Source: Kordiimonadales bacterium
GTDB lineage: Bacteria; Pseudomonadota; Alphaproteobacteria; Sphingomonadales; Kordiimonadaceae
Direction: 5' to 3'
Length of the DNA: 64,000 bases
Assembly: GCA_015485385.1 (NCBI GenBank)
Contig: WFTS01000008.1
Location: 1 to 64,000, forward strand
In this document: in pieces, positions 36,148 through 46,979 of the stretch
How positions within the stretch are numbered: position 1 is the first letter of the stretch
How the letters are laid out: the number at the start of each line of letters is the position of its first letter
Position numbers and translations under genes: made by a program
The notes under the pieces: model-generated
What the model saw: only the letters and a program-made list of their open reading frames with translations
Told to the model about the DNA's origin: nothing
The model's database searches: none

Positions 36148-37386
36148 GTGACCATTAAATTTATGCCCCATAAACCGACTAGATCCTTTTTTGAACGGCT
36201 CAATCAGTCTTTTACCGACAGCCGCTGGCAAAGCTATAAACGCTTTGCTTTGTGGGGATATGGTGTGGTGGTCACACTGGTTCTCGCGTCCATGCTGTAT
36301 GTTTTAAGCCTTGATCTGCCACAGACTGAGGGTCACGGAACAGTTGTCCATCAGGCAGCGGAAAACCAAGCCGTCCTTAGAGGGAGGGAGGCTGAAAACA
36401 TCTATAATAAGCCTGCAGATAGTATGTCAGCAGGTCTAGCGAAAGAGACTGTAAGCCTGCTTGACGGGGGTGCAAAACCAAATGGGGACGCAAATTTAGA
36501 TAGAGACGAAAGCGCAGATAAGCGAGCAAAACCTGATAGCGAAACGTTGGCAACGCTGGCATCAAAGGACGGGTCAATCACCATACCGGTGAAAGATATT
36601 GAGGCGATCTTACCAATCCCACAGGCGTCTGAACCTGCTTGGCGCACTTATGCCGCTAATTGGACACAGAAGGGCCGAAAGCATATCGCCATTGTGATTG
36701 ATGATTTAGGCCTTGATCAAGATATGAGCAAACAGCTTGCCCTTTTGGAGGGGCCGTTGACTTTGTCTTTCCTTCCGTACGCCGACGATATTAGGAGGCA
36801 AACTAAGTTGCTGCGTCAAAGAGGACACGAATTGATGGTGCATCTTCCTATGCAGCCGAAAGCCGTAACAGCTGATCCGGGGCCAAACGCACTTTTAGAG
36901 GATATTACTCCTGCTGAATTTGAACGGCGGTTGCAGTGGAATTTAGAGCGCTTCACAGGTTTTGTCGGTGTCAACAACCATATGGGCAGCGCGCTTACGG
37001 AAGATGCGGGGCTTATGGTGCGCGTGATGGTACAGTTGCGCAAGCGGGGCTATTTGTTTCTTGATAGCCTAACATCCCCAAATAGTGTTGGCTCTAGCGC
37101 AGCGCGCGCAACGGGCGTTCCCTATATTGAGCGCGATGTTTTCCTTGATAACGAGCGTAGTTTATCCGCTATTTTAGCGCAGCTTAAAAAAACTGAAGAT
37201 ATTGCTGCCATGCGGGGCTATGCCGTTGCAATTGGGCATCCTTACCCGGAAACCTTGAAGGCCTTGCAGTTTTGGTCAGCAAAATTAAACAGGCATACAT
37301 TCAGCTTAGTGCCGGTTAGCCAGTTGGTGGCACAGCGTAGTGCGGCTGAAAAACTAGCAGAAATGAAAAAGGCGACAGGCCCTTGA
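36148..37386 (+). CDS. Divergent polysaccharide deacetylase family protein
   Basis: 412 aa from GTG 36148 (ATG 36163 is an alternative). Seen: short basic cytoplasmic N-terminus, one membrane helix (about 31-53), a polar low-complexity linker to about 165, then the divergent polysaccharide deacetylase domain: KHIAIVIDDLGLDQ, LTLSFLPYADD, GHELMVHLPMQP, GFVGVNNHMGSALTED, and AIGHPYPETL. A periplasmic envelope function (peptidoglycan or glycan modification) is a family-level guess. In many alphaproteobacteria the family sits after a carboxyl-terminal protease gene; here it interrupts the trp genes on the opposite strand. Confidence 0.88.
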   Translation: MTIKFMPHKPTRSFFERLNQSFTDSRWQSYKRFALWGYGVVVTLVLASMLYVLSLDLPQTEGHGTVVHQAAENQAVLRGREAENIYNKPADSMSAGLAKETVSLLDGGAKPNGDANLDRDESADKRAKPDSETLATLASKDGSITIPVKDIEAILPIPQASEPAWRTYAANWTQKGRKHIAIVIDDLGLDQDMSKQLALLEGPLTLSFLPYADDIRRQTKLLRQRGHELMVHLPMQPKAVTADPGPNALLEDITPAEFERRLQWNLERFTGFVGVNNHMGSALTEDAGLMVRVMVQLRKRGYLFLDSLTSPNSVGSSAARATGVPYIERDVFLDNERSLSAILAQLKKTEDIAAMRGYAVAIGHPYPETLKALQFWSAKLNRHTFSLVPVSQLVAQRSAAEKLAEMKKATGP

Positions 37387-37422
37387 TGTCATGCGTTAGA
37401 GCCAGCCTAAAGCACAGGCACA

Positions 37423-38913
37423 TTAGCCCCGATTAGATCCTGCGAAACGAAGGGCTTCTTTCGCGGCAACAACCAGGGCCCGTGCTTTTTGGTGGCACTC
37501 TTGATATTCAGATTCTGGGTCACTGTCGGCAACGACACCGGCACCGGCCTGCACATGCATTACGCCGTCTTTAACAATCGCAGTTCTAAGGACTATCGCA
37601 CTATCCATTGCGCCGTTTGCGCTGAAATAACCTACGCTTCCAGCGTATGGGCCGCGGGCCTCAGTTTCTAATTCGTCGATGATTTCCATCGCTCGGATTT
37701 TAGGGGCGCCAGAGACCGTACCCGCAGGAAAACCCGCAGACAGAGCATCAATTGCATCATAACGAGGGTCTATTTCCCCGACCACGTTCGAGACGATATG
37801 CATCACATGAGAATAAAGCTCGATGGTGTTGCGCGCTGTTACTTTGACCGAGCCTTTTTGGGCCACGCGCCCCACATCATTTCGCCCTAAATCCAACAGC
37901 ATCAAATGTTCGGACATTTCTTTGGGGTCTGAAAGTAGATCAGCGGCAAGACTATCGTCTTCAGCGGGGCCGTCTCCCCGTTTTCTGGTGCCTGCGATTG
38001 GGCGAATGGTCACTTCATTATCGCGCAGCCGCACAAGAATTTCAGGGCTAGAGCCAACGATCGCAAAATCCTCAAACGCGAGATGATACATGAAAGGGGA
38101 TGGGTTTGTACGCCGCAAAGCGCGGTAAAGCGAAAAGGGCGGTAACTCAAAGGGCATGGAAAAGCGCTGGCTAAGAACCACCTGAAAAATATCGCCAGAT
38201 AAGATGTAATCTTTGGCTTTGGCAATCATATCATGGAAGCGCTCACGCGTGGTATTGGACCGCGCCTCTTCAATTTTTGGAAGCGCAATCGACGGAACCA
38301 CCGGAATGGGGGCGTCCAAGCGCTCGAGCATTGCCTCTAGCCGTTGTTGGGCCGCAGTGTATGCAGTTGCCGCATCCGTACTAGGGTCGGGCCTGACAGG
38401 CGTTACAAGTGTGATCAAGTTGGTGACACTGTCAAAAATAGCCATAATCGTGGCGCGCACAAAAATAGATGTCGCCATACCAAGCGGGTCAGGCTTGGCT
38501 GGGCCCAGGGTTTCCATCTGACGCACCATATCGTAGGCCATATAGCCTACAAGCCCAGCAGCCATTGGGGGCAGGGGATGTGGCAGGTCGATCAGGCTTT
38601 CAGCCAGAAGGCCCCTCAGAGCATCAAGGGGGGGGCCCTCTACTGTTTCATATATGTTTGCACCGCCGGTATCGGCATTTCGGCAAATGCTTGTACCGGA
38701 CGGATCATTTTTCCAGATGATATCCGGGCGCAGGCCAATGATAGAATAGCGCCCCCGTGCCTCGCCGCCTTCAACAGATTCTAACAAAAAGCTGTAAGGC
38801 TCGTTCGTTGCTAATTTTAAGTAAGCGGAAACCGGCGTATCCAGATCAGCCACAAGTGTCGTTGAGACAACTTGTGGCTTTTCCAAGCGATAGCGTTTTG
38901 CAAACTCATCCAT
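37423..38913 (-). CDS. trpE: Anthranilate synthase component I
   Basis: Chorismate to anthranilate with TrpG. The start is the ATG of MDEFAKRYRLEK (38913), 10 bp after the ppiD stop; the track's start lies inside ppiD. 496 aa. Seen: the N-terminal Trp feedback element LLESVEGG (family LLES), and the chorismate-binding core GDIFQVVLSQRF, PSPFMYHL, GTRKRGDGPAEDDSLAADLL, LMLLDLGRNDVGRVA, AGFPAGTVSGAPKIRAMEII. No Trp-rich leader peptide was found upstream, so expression probably follows ppiD. Confidence 0.96.
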   Translation of the reverse strand: MDEFAKRYRLEKPQVVSTTLVADLDTPVSAYLKLATNEPYSFLLESVEGGEARGRYSIIGLRPDIIWKNDPSGTSICRNADTGGANIYETVEGPPLDALRGLLAESLIDLPHPLPPMAAGLVGYMAYDMVRQMETLGPAKPDPLGMATSIFVRATIMAIFDSVTNLITLVTPVRPDPSTDAATAYTAAQQRLEAMLERLDAPIPVVPSIALPKIEEARSNTTRERFHDMIAKAKDYILSGDIFQVVLSQRFSMPFELPPFSLYRALRRTNPSPFMYHLAFEDFAIVGSSPEILVRLRDNEVTIRPIAGTRKRGDGPAEDDSLAADLLSDPKEMSEHLMLLDLGRNDVGRVAQKGSVKVTARNTIELYSHVMHIVSNVVGEIDPRYDAIDALSAGFPAGTVSGAPKIRAMEIIDELETEARGPYAGSVGYFSANGAMDSAIVLRTAIVKDGVMHVQAGAGVVADSDPESEYQECHQKARALVVAAKEALRFAGSNRG

Positions 38914-38923
38914 CAAACGACAT

Positions 38924-40852
38924 CTATTGCTGTGGATTTTCAGCAAACAGGCTTTGCTGCAACACAGTGTTTATTGTGACGTCATAATTATTTAGCAAGT
39001 AGGCTTGATACTGAGCAAACACATCATTGGTCATATCGTCGTTCAGCTTTGCTTGCAGTGTGTCAACGGCAGCAGTGTTTTTCTGCGGATCGCCCGGTTT
39101 GATAGCATTCACTTTAACGACAATATAACCATTGCCGTCGTCTGCCCGGTTAAAATCAATATCATTGACACCAAGATCAAATATTAATCTGCGGATAGAT
39201 GGCGACAGAGACGATGATTTATCGCCGGTACGCCCTATGTTTTTGGCGGAAAAGGATGTGATATCAAGCGCAAGCGCGATTGTTTCAGCGTCTTCTCCGG
39301 CTGCAAGCCTCGCTTTTGCGTCTTCTGCAATTTCAGATGCTTTTGCCAATTGTTGTTCTTGAACCCAAGCTTTGCGAATGTCGTCTTCAACATCCTCAAA
39401 TGGCTTGTCTTGAGGCTCGGTGATCTCGGTCACATCAACAAGAAAAAAGCCTTTAGCGCTATCGCTAGGGTCTAGTGGAATGATGTCAGGGTCACCACTG
39501 CTTTCATTAGAAAAAGCTTCCTGCAAGATACGGCCTTCTGTTTCAAGGGTTACAGCAGGCTGTCCACTAGGCAGCAATCCACGGCTGTCAACGTTTGATA
39601 CGCTAGCCAGCGGTAGCTTTACAATTTTGGCAATGTCAGACAATTCAGAAGCTTCGCCCATTGCGTCTGATATAGCCTTATCCATGTCATACATGCGGTC
39701 TTCAGCTTCAAACTCTTTTAGGAATGAGGTCAGTTCGTCACGCACGTCGTCCAGTGTTTTTTCCACAGCTGGGGTGATAGAGACCACTTTAAACACATTC
39801 CATCCGCCAAAGCCTTCAAGTGGCTCGCTAACACCGTTCAGCGGTAGACTGAATATCTTTGCCGCAGCATCGTCGCCGTAATCTGGAACCAATTCTGACT
39901 GCTTAAAGGTGCCGAGCTCGATTTCCTCAGCGGTGAAGGCTGATACTGAAGCGCCAGCCTCAACAAAGTCGGCCCCGGCTTGAATTGCGACCAAAAAGGC
40001 TTCAGCCGCCGCTTTGTCTGGGAAGCTTACTTGTTGCAGGCCTCGTTGTTCTGGAATGATATAATCGCGAGCACGGCTTTTATATTCTTCCTCAATTTTT
40101 TCCTCATCAAGTTCGATATCCCCCATGAACTGCTGGGGTGTTACGAGAATATAATTGTATGAGCGCCTCTGAGGTGTGCGGTACGAGCCTTTGTTGGCTT
40201 CATAATATGTCTGTAGGTCTTCTTCTGTTGGAGTTGGGATGTTGGTAATGTCCCCAGCTTTGATGTCAAATAATGTGGCATCACGCAGTTCCTGCTGCCA
40301 TACATAAAGCGCTTCTGCATATTGGCGAGGCATCCTGTTTTTAGCCTCAAACGATTGTATCAGATTGCGCTGAGAGATAGTGTTGCGGATTTCGCTCATG
40401 AAAGTGTTGCGGGTCATCCCTGTTTGCTGGAGCACCTGAAGAATCATTTCCTTGCTTAGGGTTCCGTCTGGCAGAACAAACCCTTCGTATGATTCTAATT
40501 CTTTGCGCAGTAAAGTGTTACTGGCACGCAAACCAAGCTGCGATAGATGCTCAACCACAGAGCTTTCCGCTATCATTTGCTGCAAGACTTGCTGATCGAG
40601 ACGCATCATCCGGATCAATTGCGGGGCCGTGTATTGAGCACCAAATTGCGCTTGCAAGGCCTGCGCTCGATTTTGAACCCGGCGGTAATAGGTTTCTGTG
40701 GAAACAGGAGTATCCCCAACAGAAGCAACCTGTTGGTTATCACTATTGAAGGCGCTGGAGCCAATACCAAAGATCGCGAACGAGCCAATTAGCACACCCA
40801 ACAAAATAGTCACAAAAATGGAGTCTAAACCTCCACGTAATTTGAGCAGCAT
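38924..40852 (-). CDS. ppiD: PpiD/SurA-type periplasmic peptidyl-prolyl isomerase
   Basis: Membrane-anchored chaperone at the Sec exit for outer-membrane and periplasmic proteins. 642 aa. Seen: LRGGLDSIFVTILLGVLIGSFAIFGIG as a single N-terminal helix, a SurA-type chaperone domain (about 30-240), one parvulin-like domain (about 240-370; weak active-site conservation), and a further helical/parvulin-like C-terminal part. Divergent from tpiA, a neighbour pair common in this class. It probably heads a ppiD-trpE transcript. Confidence 0.9.
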   Translation of the reverse strand: MLLKLRGGLDSIFVTILLGVLIGSFAIFGIGSSAFNSDNQQVASVGDTPVSTETYYRRVQNRAQALQAQFGAQYTAPQLIRMMRLDQQVLQQMIAESSVVEHLSQLGLRASNTLLRKELESYEGFVLPDGTLSKEMILQVLQQTGMTRNTFMSEIRNTISQRNLIQSFEAKNRMPRQYAEALYVWQQELRDATLFDIKAGDITNIPTPTEEDLQTYYEANKGSYRTPQRRSYNYILVTPQQFMGDIELDEEKIEEEYKSRARDYIIPEQRGLQQVSFPDKAAAEAFLVAIQAGADFVEAGASVSAFTAEEIELGTFKQSELVPDYGDDAAAKIFSLPLNGVSEPLEGFGGWNVFKVVSITPAVEKTLDDVRDELTSFLKEFEAEDRMYDMDKAISDAMGEASELSDIAKIVKLPLASVSNVDSRGLLPSGQPAVTLETEGRILQEAFSNESSGDPDIIPLDPSDSAKGFFLVDVTEITEPQDKPFEDVEDDIRKAWVQEQQLAKASEIAEDAKARLAAGEDAETIALALDITSFSAKNIGRTGDKSSSLSPSIRRLIFDLGVNDIDFNRADDGNGYIVVKVNAIKPGDPQKNTAAVDTLQAKLNDDMTNDVFAQYQAYLLNNYDVTINTVLQQSLFAENPQQ

Positions 40853-41056
40853 GCACCCGGCTCCCGTCGTGTTAAAATTTTTACAGCATTTGAAACAGCA
40901 TTAAGCTGTTCAGGTCATATAGGGCGCGCATCATAAGCATGCAATTCGCAGGTCGCAACCAATGATATTGCAGAATTTCCCGGCTGGTGTGCGGCTATTA
41001 ATTTTGCTAAGCCTTACTGACGAAAAACATATACGAAAAAAAGGTAACAATTCCCA

Positions 41057-41812
41057 ATGCAAAAACCTCATCCACTGGTTGCTGGCAACTGGAAAATGAA
41101 CGGTGTAACCGCCAGTCATGCTGAACTTGAAGCTCTGAGTACTTTATTGAAAACAGATAGCCCTGCGGAGTGTGAAGTGCTGATTTGCCCACCAGCCACG
41201 CTTATCGCATCGTCATCAAATATGGGCTTGTCCGCGATTAAAATTGGGGCGCAGGATTGCCATTCTGAGGTTTCTGGGGCTCATACCGGTGATATTTCAG
41301 CGGTGATGCTGAAGGATGCAGGTGCAGACTATGTCATTGTGGGCCATTCAGAACGCAGGGCTGATCACGACGAATCCAGTGATTTGATCAATGCAAAAAC
41401 CAAAGCGGTTCATAATGCAGGCCTTAGGGCTATTGTTTGTGTGGGGGAAACCGATGCGGAGAGAGTGGCCGGCGATACCTCCACCGTTGTTCTGGGTCAG
41501 CTTTTAGTCTCACTGCCAGATAGTTGTACGTCCGAAAATACCGTGATTGGCTACGAACCTGTTTGGGCGATAGGCACAGGCAAAACCCCTACAGTTGAGG
41601 ACGTGGCAGACATTCACACTGAAATTCGGACCGCCCTGACCGAGAGGTTCGGTGAGGACGGCGCTATGTTCAGGATCATCTATGGTGGCTCGGTAAAGCC
41701 ATCAAACGCCAAAGAGCTTATGGCGGCTCTAAATGTGGACGGGGCTTTGGTTGGTGGTGCAAGCCTGAAGGCGACAGACTTTAATGGCATTATCGCTGCT
41801 TACAGGGCATAA
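41057..41812 (+). CDS. tpiA: Triosephosphate isomerase
   Basis: Interconverts dihydroxyacetone phosphate and glyceraldehyde 3-phosphate. Seen in 251 aa: GNWKMNG at residue 11 with the active Lys, [10 protein letters not shown] near 95 with the electrophile His, the base Glu in [14 protein letters not shown] near 170, and the phosphate loops [10 protein letters not shown] and [10 protein letters not shown]. Followed by secG after a 109-bp gap that holds an inverted repeat but no clear terminator. Confidence 0.97.
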   Translation: MQKPHPLVAGNWKMNGVTASHAELEALSTLLKTDSPAECEVLICPPATLIASSSNMGLSAIKIGAQDCHSEVSGAHTGDISAVMLKDAGADYVIVGHSERRADHDESSDLINAKTKAVHNAGLRAIVCVGETDAERVAGDTSTVVLGQLLVSLPDSCTSENTVIGYEPVWAIGTGKTPTVEDVADIHTEIRTALTERFGEDGAMFRIIYGGSVKPSNAKELMAALNVDGALVGGASLKATDFNGIIAAYRA

Positions 41813-41873
41813 ATTAAGCCTTGGCAAAAGCCCCGCTATGGGATAGAAACCGCGCTTTAATTCTTGGGCAAAA

Positions 41874-41902
41874 TTTGTATAGTCGTTTGTGAGCTATACA
41901 AA
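41874..41902 (+). promoter_or_regulatory. Perfect inverted repeat in the secG 5' region
   Basis: TTTGTATAG (41874-41882) and CTATACAAA (41894-41902), 9-bp arms with an 11-nt loop, ending 19 bp before the secG start. No T run follows. It may be an operator or an RNA hairpin near the ribosome binding site. Confidence 0.55.
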
Positions 41903-41921
41903 GCATGATTAGGAACCCTTC

Positions 41922-42254
41922 ATGGAAACGATTTTCCTGACAATTCATACGATTGTAGCGATTGCCCTAGTGGCCACTATATTGCTGCAACGCTCTGAGG
42001 GCGGTGCGCTTGGCATTGGAAGTGGGTCTGGTGGCTTGATGTCTGCGCGCGGCGCTGGCGATGCGCTTACCAAAACAACCAAATGGCTGGCGATTGTCTT
42101 TTTGGCAAACGCGCTGTTTCTTGGCTGGCTTGCTGCAAACAAAACCGATGATCTGGATGCGGTAACAAGTGAGATACCGCTTGAGCAACCGGCAGAGCAA
42201 ACCGACGATCAACTGCCTGATCCGCAAGACTTACCAGAGCCAGGCGAGGGATAA
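41922..42254 (+). CDS. secG: Preprotein translocase subunit SecG
   Basis: Small accessory subunit of the SecYEG channel. 110 aa, two helices (about 4-20 and 52-70) flanking the conserved loop LLQRSEGGALGIGSGSGGLMSARGAGDALTKTT. The acidic Pro/Glu/Gln tail after residue 75 is a common alphaproteobacterial extension. The tpiA-secG-pyrG order is conserved. Confidence 0.95.
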   Translation: METIFLTIHTIVAIALVATILLQRSEGGALGIGSGSGGLMSARGAGDALTKTTKWLAIVFLANALFLGWLAANKTDDLDAVTSEIPLEQPAEQTDDQLPDPQDLPEPGEG

Positions 42255-42261
42255 GAGACAG

Positions 42262-42292
42262 AAAAACGGGGGCCAAGTGCCTCCGTTTCTTT
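42262..42292 (+). terminator. Terminator after secG
   Basis: AAACGGGGGC / GCCTCCGTTT (10 bp, one G-U) with loop CAAGT, then CTTTATTT. Confidence 0.8.
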
Positions 42293-42410
42293 ATTTGAGA
42301 CTGTTTGTTTTATTTAGACTGTTGAGTTTTTACACACAAAGTATCTGTGTATAGTGTAATTCATTGGCATGCCTTTTGGTGGGCTGATATTTTTGGGTAA
42401 GAGGGGCGGT

Positions 42411-44042
42411 ATGACGCGCTATATTTTCATTACTGGTGGTGTGGTTAGTTCACTAGGTAAAGGCTTACTGTCGGCGTCTCTTGGCGCTTTATTGCAAGCG
42501 CGGGGCTATTCCGTAAGGCTTCGCAAACTTGACCCCTATCTGAACGTTGACCCCGGCACCATGAGCCCATACCAACACGGTGAAGTTTATGTGACCGATG
42601 ACGGTGCAGAAACAGACCTTGATTTGGGCCACTATGAGCGCTTTACCGGGGTTTCATCGCGTCAAAGCGATAATATTACGTCTGGCCGGATTTATCAGAC
42701 GATCATCCAAAAAGAACGGCGCGGTGATTATTTGGGCGGCACTGTGCAGGTGATCCCTCATGTGACCGACGCTATCAAAGAATTTACACTTGCCGAGCAA
42801 GACGGTATTGATTTTATCCTGTGTGAAGTTGGCGGCACAGCCGGTGACATTGAAGCCATGCCTTTTATGGAGGCTTTGCGTCAGTTATCAATAGATTTAG
42901 GTCGGGGCCGATCGATCTTCGTGCATTTGACATTGGTGCCGTACCTTGCGGCGGCCGGTGAGCTGAAGACCAAGCCAACACAGCACAGCGTTCGTGATTT
43001 GCGCTCTATCGGTATTCAGCCTGATATACTGGTTTGTCGCTCAGAACATGCGATCCCAGATTCTGATCGCCGTAAAATGTCGCTTTATTGTAATGTGCCT
43101 GAAACCTCGGTGATTTCAGCGCTTGATGTCTCTACCATTTATGAAGTGCCTGTCTCTTACCATAAAGAGGGGCTTGATGTTGAGGTGCTGAAGGCCTTTG
43201 GTCTTGCGCACTCAAGCGAGCCAGACCTTAGCCAGTGGGAAGATATTATAGACCGCATTAAAAACCCTGAAGGTGAGGTTACAATCGCTGTTGTAGGGAA
43301 ATATACTGGCTTGAAAGACGCCTATAAATCCCTGAATGAAGCCCTTGCTCACGGCGGTATAGCCAACAAAGTAAAGGTGAATATCCAGTGGTTTGAAGCC
43401 GAGGTGTTTGAACGTGAAGACGCGATTGAGCAGCTTGTTGATGTTGATGCAATCCTTGTTCCCGGTGGGTTTGGAAAGCGCGGCACCGAAGGGAAAATTG
43501 CGGCTGCAAAATTTGCGAGAGAGCGCAGCGTTCCGTATTTTGGCATCTGCCTTGGTATGCAAATGGCAACAATTGAAGCCGCTAGAAACCTAGCAGGTGT
43601 GTCCGGTGCAGGGTCTACTGAATGTGAAGAACAAACCAACCCGGTCGTAGGCCTGATAACCGAGTGGGTGCGCGAGGACGGCAGTGTAGAACAGCGCACA
43701 AGCGAAACCGATTTGGGCGGCACGATGCGGCTTGGGGCTTATCCGGCGAAACTTAAAGATGGGTCATTGGTCGCAAAAATTTACGGTAAAACTGATATCG
43801 AAGAACGTCACCGCCACCGCTATGAGGTGAATATAGGCTATGTGAAACAGCTTGAGGAGGCTGGCGTTTCTTTTTCAGGCATGTCGCCTGACGGCACTTT
43901 ACCTGAAATTATGGAACTGCCTGATCATCCGTGGTTTATCGGTGTGCAGTATCACCCTGAGCTGAAATCCAAGCCATTTCAGGCACATCCTTTGTTCGCC
44001 AGCTTCATTGAGGCCGCAATCAAGCAAAGCCGACTGGTCTGA
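42411..44042 (+). CDS. pyrG: CTP synthase
   Basis: Aminates UTP to CTP with glutamine. ATG 42411 ([19 protein letters not shown]) follows GAGGGGCGG; the track's earlier ATG adds 14 non-conserved residues. 543 aa. Seen: synthetase domain with [48 protein letters not shown], then a class I glutaminase domain with catalytic Cys in FGICLGMQM near 380 and HPE in [15 protein letters not shown] near 515. Confidence 0.97.
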   Translation: MTRYIFITGGVVSSLGKGLLSASLGALLQARGYSVRLRKLDPYLNVDPGTMSPYQHGEVYVTDDGAETDLDLGHYERFTGVSSRQSDNITSGRIYQTIIQKERRGDYLGGTVQVIPHVTDAIKEFTLAEQDGIDFILCEVGGTAGDIEAMPFMEALRQLSIDLGRGRSIFVHLTLVPYLAAAGELKTKPTQHSVRDLRSIGIQPDILVCRSEHAIPDSDRRKMSLYCNVPETSVISALDVSTIYEVPVSYHKEGLDVEVLKAFGLAHSSEPDLSQWEDIIDRIKNPEGEVTIAVVGKYTGLKDAYKSLNEALAHGGIANKVKVNIQWFEAEVFEREDAIEQLVDVDAILVPGGFGKRGTEGKIAAAKFARERSVPYFGICLGMQMATIEAARNLAGVSGAGSTECEEQTNPVVGLITEWVREDGSVEQRTSETDLGGTMRLGAYPAKLKDGSLVAKIYGKTDIEERHRHRYEVNIGYVKQLEEAGVSFSGMSPDGTLPEIMELPDHPWFIGVQYHPELKSKPFQAHPLFASFIEAAIKQSRLV

Positions 44043-44081
44043 TACGGTCTGGTCTTTTTAGCTTTTCTATAAAAAATTACA

Positions 44082-44112
44082 AAAATGGGGGCTTTCGGCC
44101 TCCATTTTGCAT
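44082..44112 (+). terminator. Terminator after pyrG
   Basis: AAAATGGGGGC-TTTCG-GCCTCCATTTT, an 11-bp stem with one G-U pair, ending in TTTT. Confidence 0.85.
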
Positions 44113-44160
44113 TCTATCTGATAAGCGGTAAAATGTGCCTCTTGTGATAAGGATTAATCC

Positions 44161-44952
44161 ATGTTGAAAATAGTTTCCGTCATAGTGGTGATGCTTGCAT
44201 TTCATTCGGCTTCGTTTGCCGCGACGCCTGAAGAAAAAAAGGCCGAAGTGCTTTTGAATGCGCAAGCTTTGGTGGAAAAGTTTGGTGGGTCAAGGGACCC
44301 GGCTTCCTTAAAAAGAATTAATAGCCAGATCGAACACAGTTGGGAAAATTATACCAAGCTTTACGGGACAAGAAACCCGCTTGCCATAAAGCTTGCTTTA
44401 TTGCGGGCGCGCAGTGCAACGGCTGCAAAACAAAAAAAGCGTGTTGCTGCTAACTGGAGAACGGCAATCAAATTATTGCCAGTTCGCACTAAGGGCGCCC
44501 AGCGTTTGATTTATTATACCCAAGCTGCGAATGCCAGCGCAGATGTGCGAGACTATAAGGCGGCAGAACAATTTTTTGCTGCGGCTCAAATTTTTGCTGT
44601 TGTGCGAGGCAGTAACGCCGATAAATCCCGCCTTTATTTGCGACTTCAAGAGCTTAAAACCGCAGGTGACGGGATGGAATGGCGCCGCTTGAACGATTCA
44701 CTCTTGGATATGCGCAAATTTTCTGAGAATTTTGTTATGTGGTCTATCCCACGTTTGGATGCCTTGCTTGGCGAAGCGGAAATACGTTTGGTGAGACAGC
44801 CAAATGACGACAAAGACAAGCGTATGATGCTTGGGGATTTAAAAGCCCGTATTCAATTGGTGCAAAAAGGCATGAACGGATCAGTGCCTCCTATTCAGGT
44901 TGATCGTATTCGCACGCTTTTTTATGCTCTTGAAGATAATTTTGGCCTTTAA
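44161..44952 (+). CDS. Unrecognised secreted helical protein in the usual kdsA position
   Basis: 263 aa. I do not recognise a named family. Seen: a signal peptide (MLKIVSVIVVMLAFHSASFA, cleaved before ATPEE), then an all-helical, Ala/Lys/Arg/Leu-rich body without cysteines. Helix pairs such as NPLAIKLALLRARSATAAKQKKRVAANWRTAIKLL and ADVRDYKAAEQFFAAAQIF look like TPR units. A periplasmic scaffold is the most that can be said. It has its own start signal after the pyrG terminator. In the related synteny pyrG-kdsA-eno, the Kdo8P synthase gene is expected here; this protein has no resemblance to it. Confidence 0.75.
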   Translation: MLKIVSVIVVMLAFHSASFAATPEEKKAEVLLNAQALVEKFGGSRDPASLKRINSQIEHSWENYTKLYGTRNPLAIKLALLRARSATAAKQKKRVAANWRTAIKLLPVRTKGAQRLIYYTQAANASADVRDYKAAEQFFAAAQIFAVVRGSNADKSRLYLRLQELKTAGDGMEWRRLNDSLLDMRKFSENFVMWSIPRLDALLGEAEIRLVRQPNDDKDKRMMLGDLKARIQLVQKGMNGSVPPIQVDRIRTLFYALEDNFGL

Positions 44953-45053
44953 GGCGCGGCGATACCATAAGAATATTTCCTGATATACTATATATTTATT
45001 CCATCCTTAGAGCCTTGCAGCCAAGCTGTGAAAACGGTATGTAGACTGCTTGA

Positions 45054-46361
<1,308 letters not shown>

Positions 46362-46410
46362 CAGGTAATAGGGCAGGATATAGGCTGCGGACGTAGCCGG
46401 AAACACATGG

Positions 46411-46449
46411 TAGGGGTTTTAGCCGAATCGCGCTGAAATCCCTATTTTT
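46411..46449 (+). terminator. Terminator after eno
   Basis: TAGGGGTTTTAGC / GCTGAAATCCCTA, a 13-bp stem with two G-U pairs, then TTTTT (46445-46449). The GTG start offered by the ORF track for the next gene lies on this T run, which argues for a later start. Confidence 0.88.
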
Positions 46450-46497
46450 GTGAGAAAACACATCAGTTTGCACTTGCATTGCCGATTCGATTATGAA

Positions 46498-46821
46498 ATG
46501 ATTCGAATCATGAACGGAGTCGCAAACATATCTCGCAATGTCGCGCAAGCATGGCTGACAGGTGTTTGGCTGTTTTTGATCGTTTATTTTGCCGCTTTTG
46601 CCTTTCAGGGCAATAGCAGTGTGTTTGTGCGTGATGCTCTGATCGCCCAGCAGGCTGTGCTTGAAGCTGAGGCAGAGCAAGTGGCTGCAAATCGTCAAAT
46701 CCTTGAAAACAAAGTCAAAAACATGGGCGGCAAGACCATTGACCCTGATTTGCTTGAAGAACTTGTGCGGAGCAAGTTGGGTTTTGCACACCCTGATGAG
46801 ATTGTGGTCTTTCTAAATTAA
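46498..46821 (+). CDS. ftsB: Septum formation initiator family protein (FtsB/DivIC-like)
   Basis: Small bitopic division protein that works with FtsL and FtsQ. ATG 46498 (MIRIMNGVANISR) gives 107 aa; ATG 46510 is equally possible, neither has a good SD. Seen: one membrane helix (about 20-40, WLTGVWLFLIVYFAAFAF), then a periplasmic coiled coil LIAQQAVLEAEAEQVAANRQILENKVKNM and the family end DPDLLEELVRSKLGFAHPDEIVV. Its place between eno and pdhA is standard. Confidence 0.88.
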   Translation: MIRIMNGVANISRNVAQAWLTGVWLFLIVYFAAFAFQGNSSVFVRDALIAQQAVLEAEAEQVAANRQILENKVKNMGGKTIDPDLLEELVRSKLGFAHPDEIVVFLN

Positions 46822-46829
46822 TGCTTTTG

Positions 46830-46865
46830 ATTAGTTAACTATAAATCAGTTAATCTAATTTTTTC
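46830..46865 (+). terminator. Terminator after ftsB
   Basis: ATTAGTTAACT pairs with AGTTAA(T)CTAAT (one bulged T) and is followed by TTTTTT. The stem is A/T-rich, so the strength is moderate. Confidence 0.65.
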
Positions 46866-46979
46866 TATATTTTTCAATATGTTAAATGTGGTTGCCAAAG
46901 CCCCTAAAGCGCTGTATCCATAGCAGAACGTTCCACATGTTTTGGGCACTCTGCTCACACCTTTTTTCGGAAGGCTGAT

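Noticed and set aside
38914-38923. Trp leader peptide/attenuator before trpE
   Set aside because: Only 10 bp separate ppiD and trpE; no short ORF with Trp codons or alternative hairpins can fit.
46450-46497. GTG start for ftsB proposed by the ORF track
   Set aside because: It falls on the T run of the eno terminator; a later ATG is more likely.
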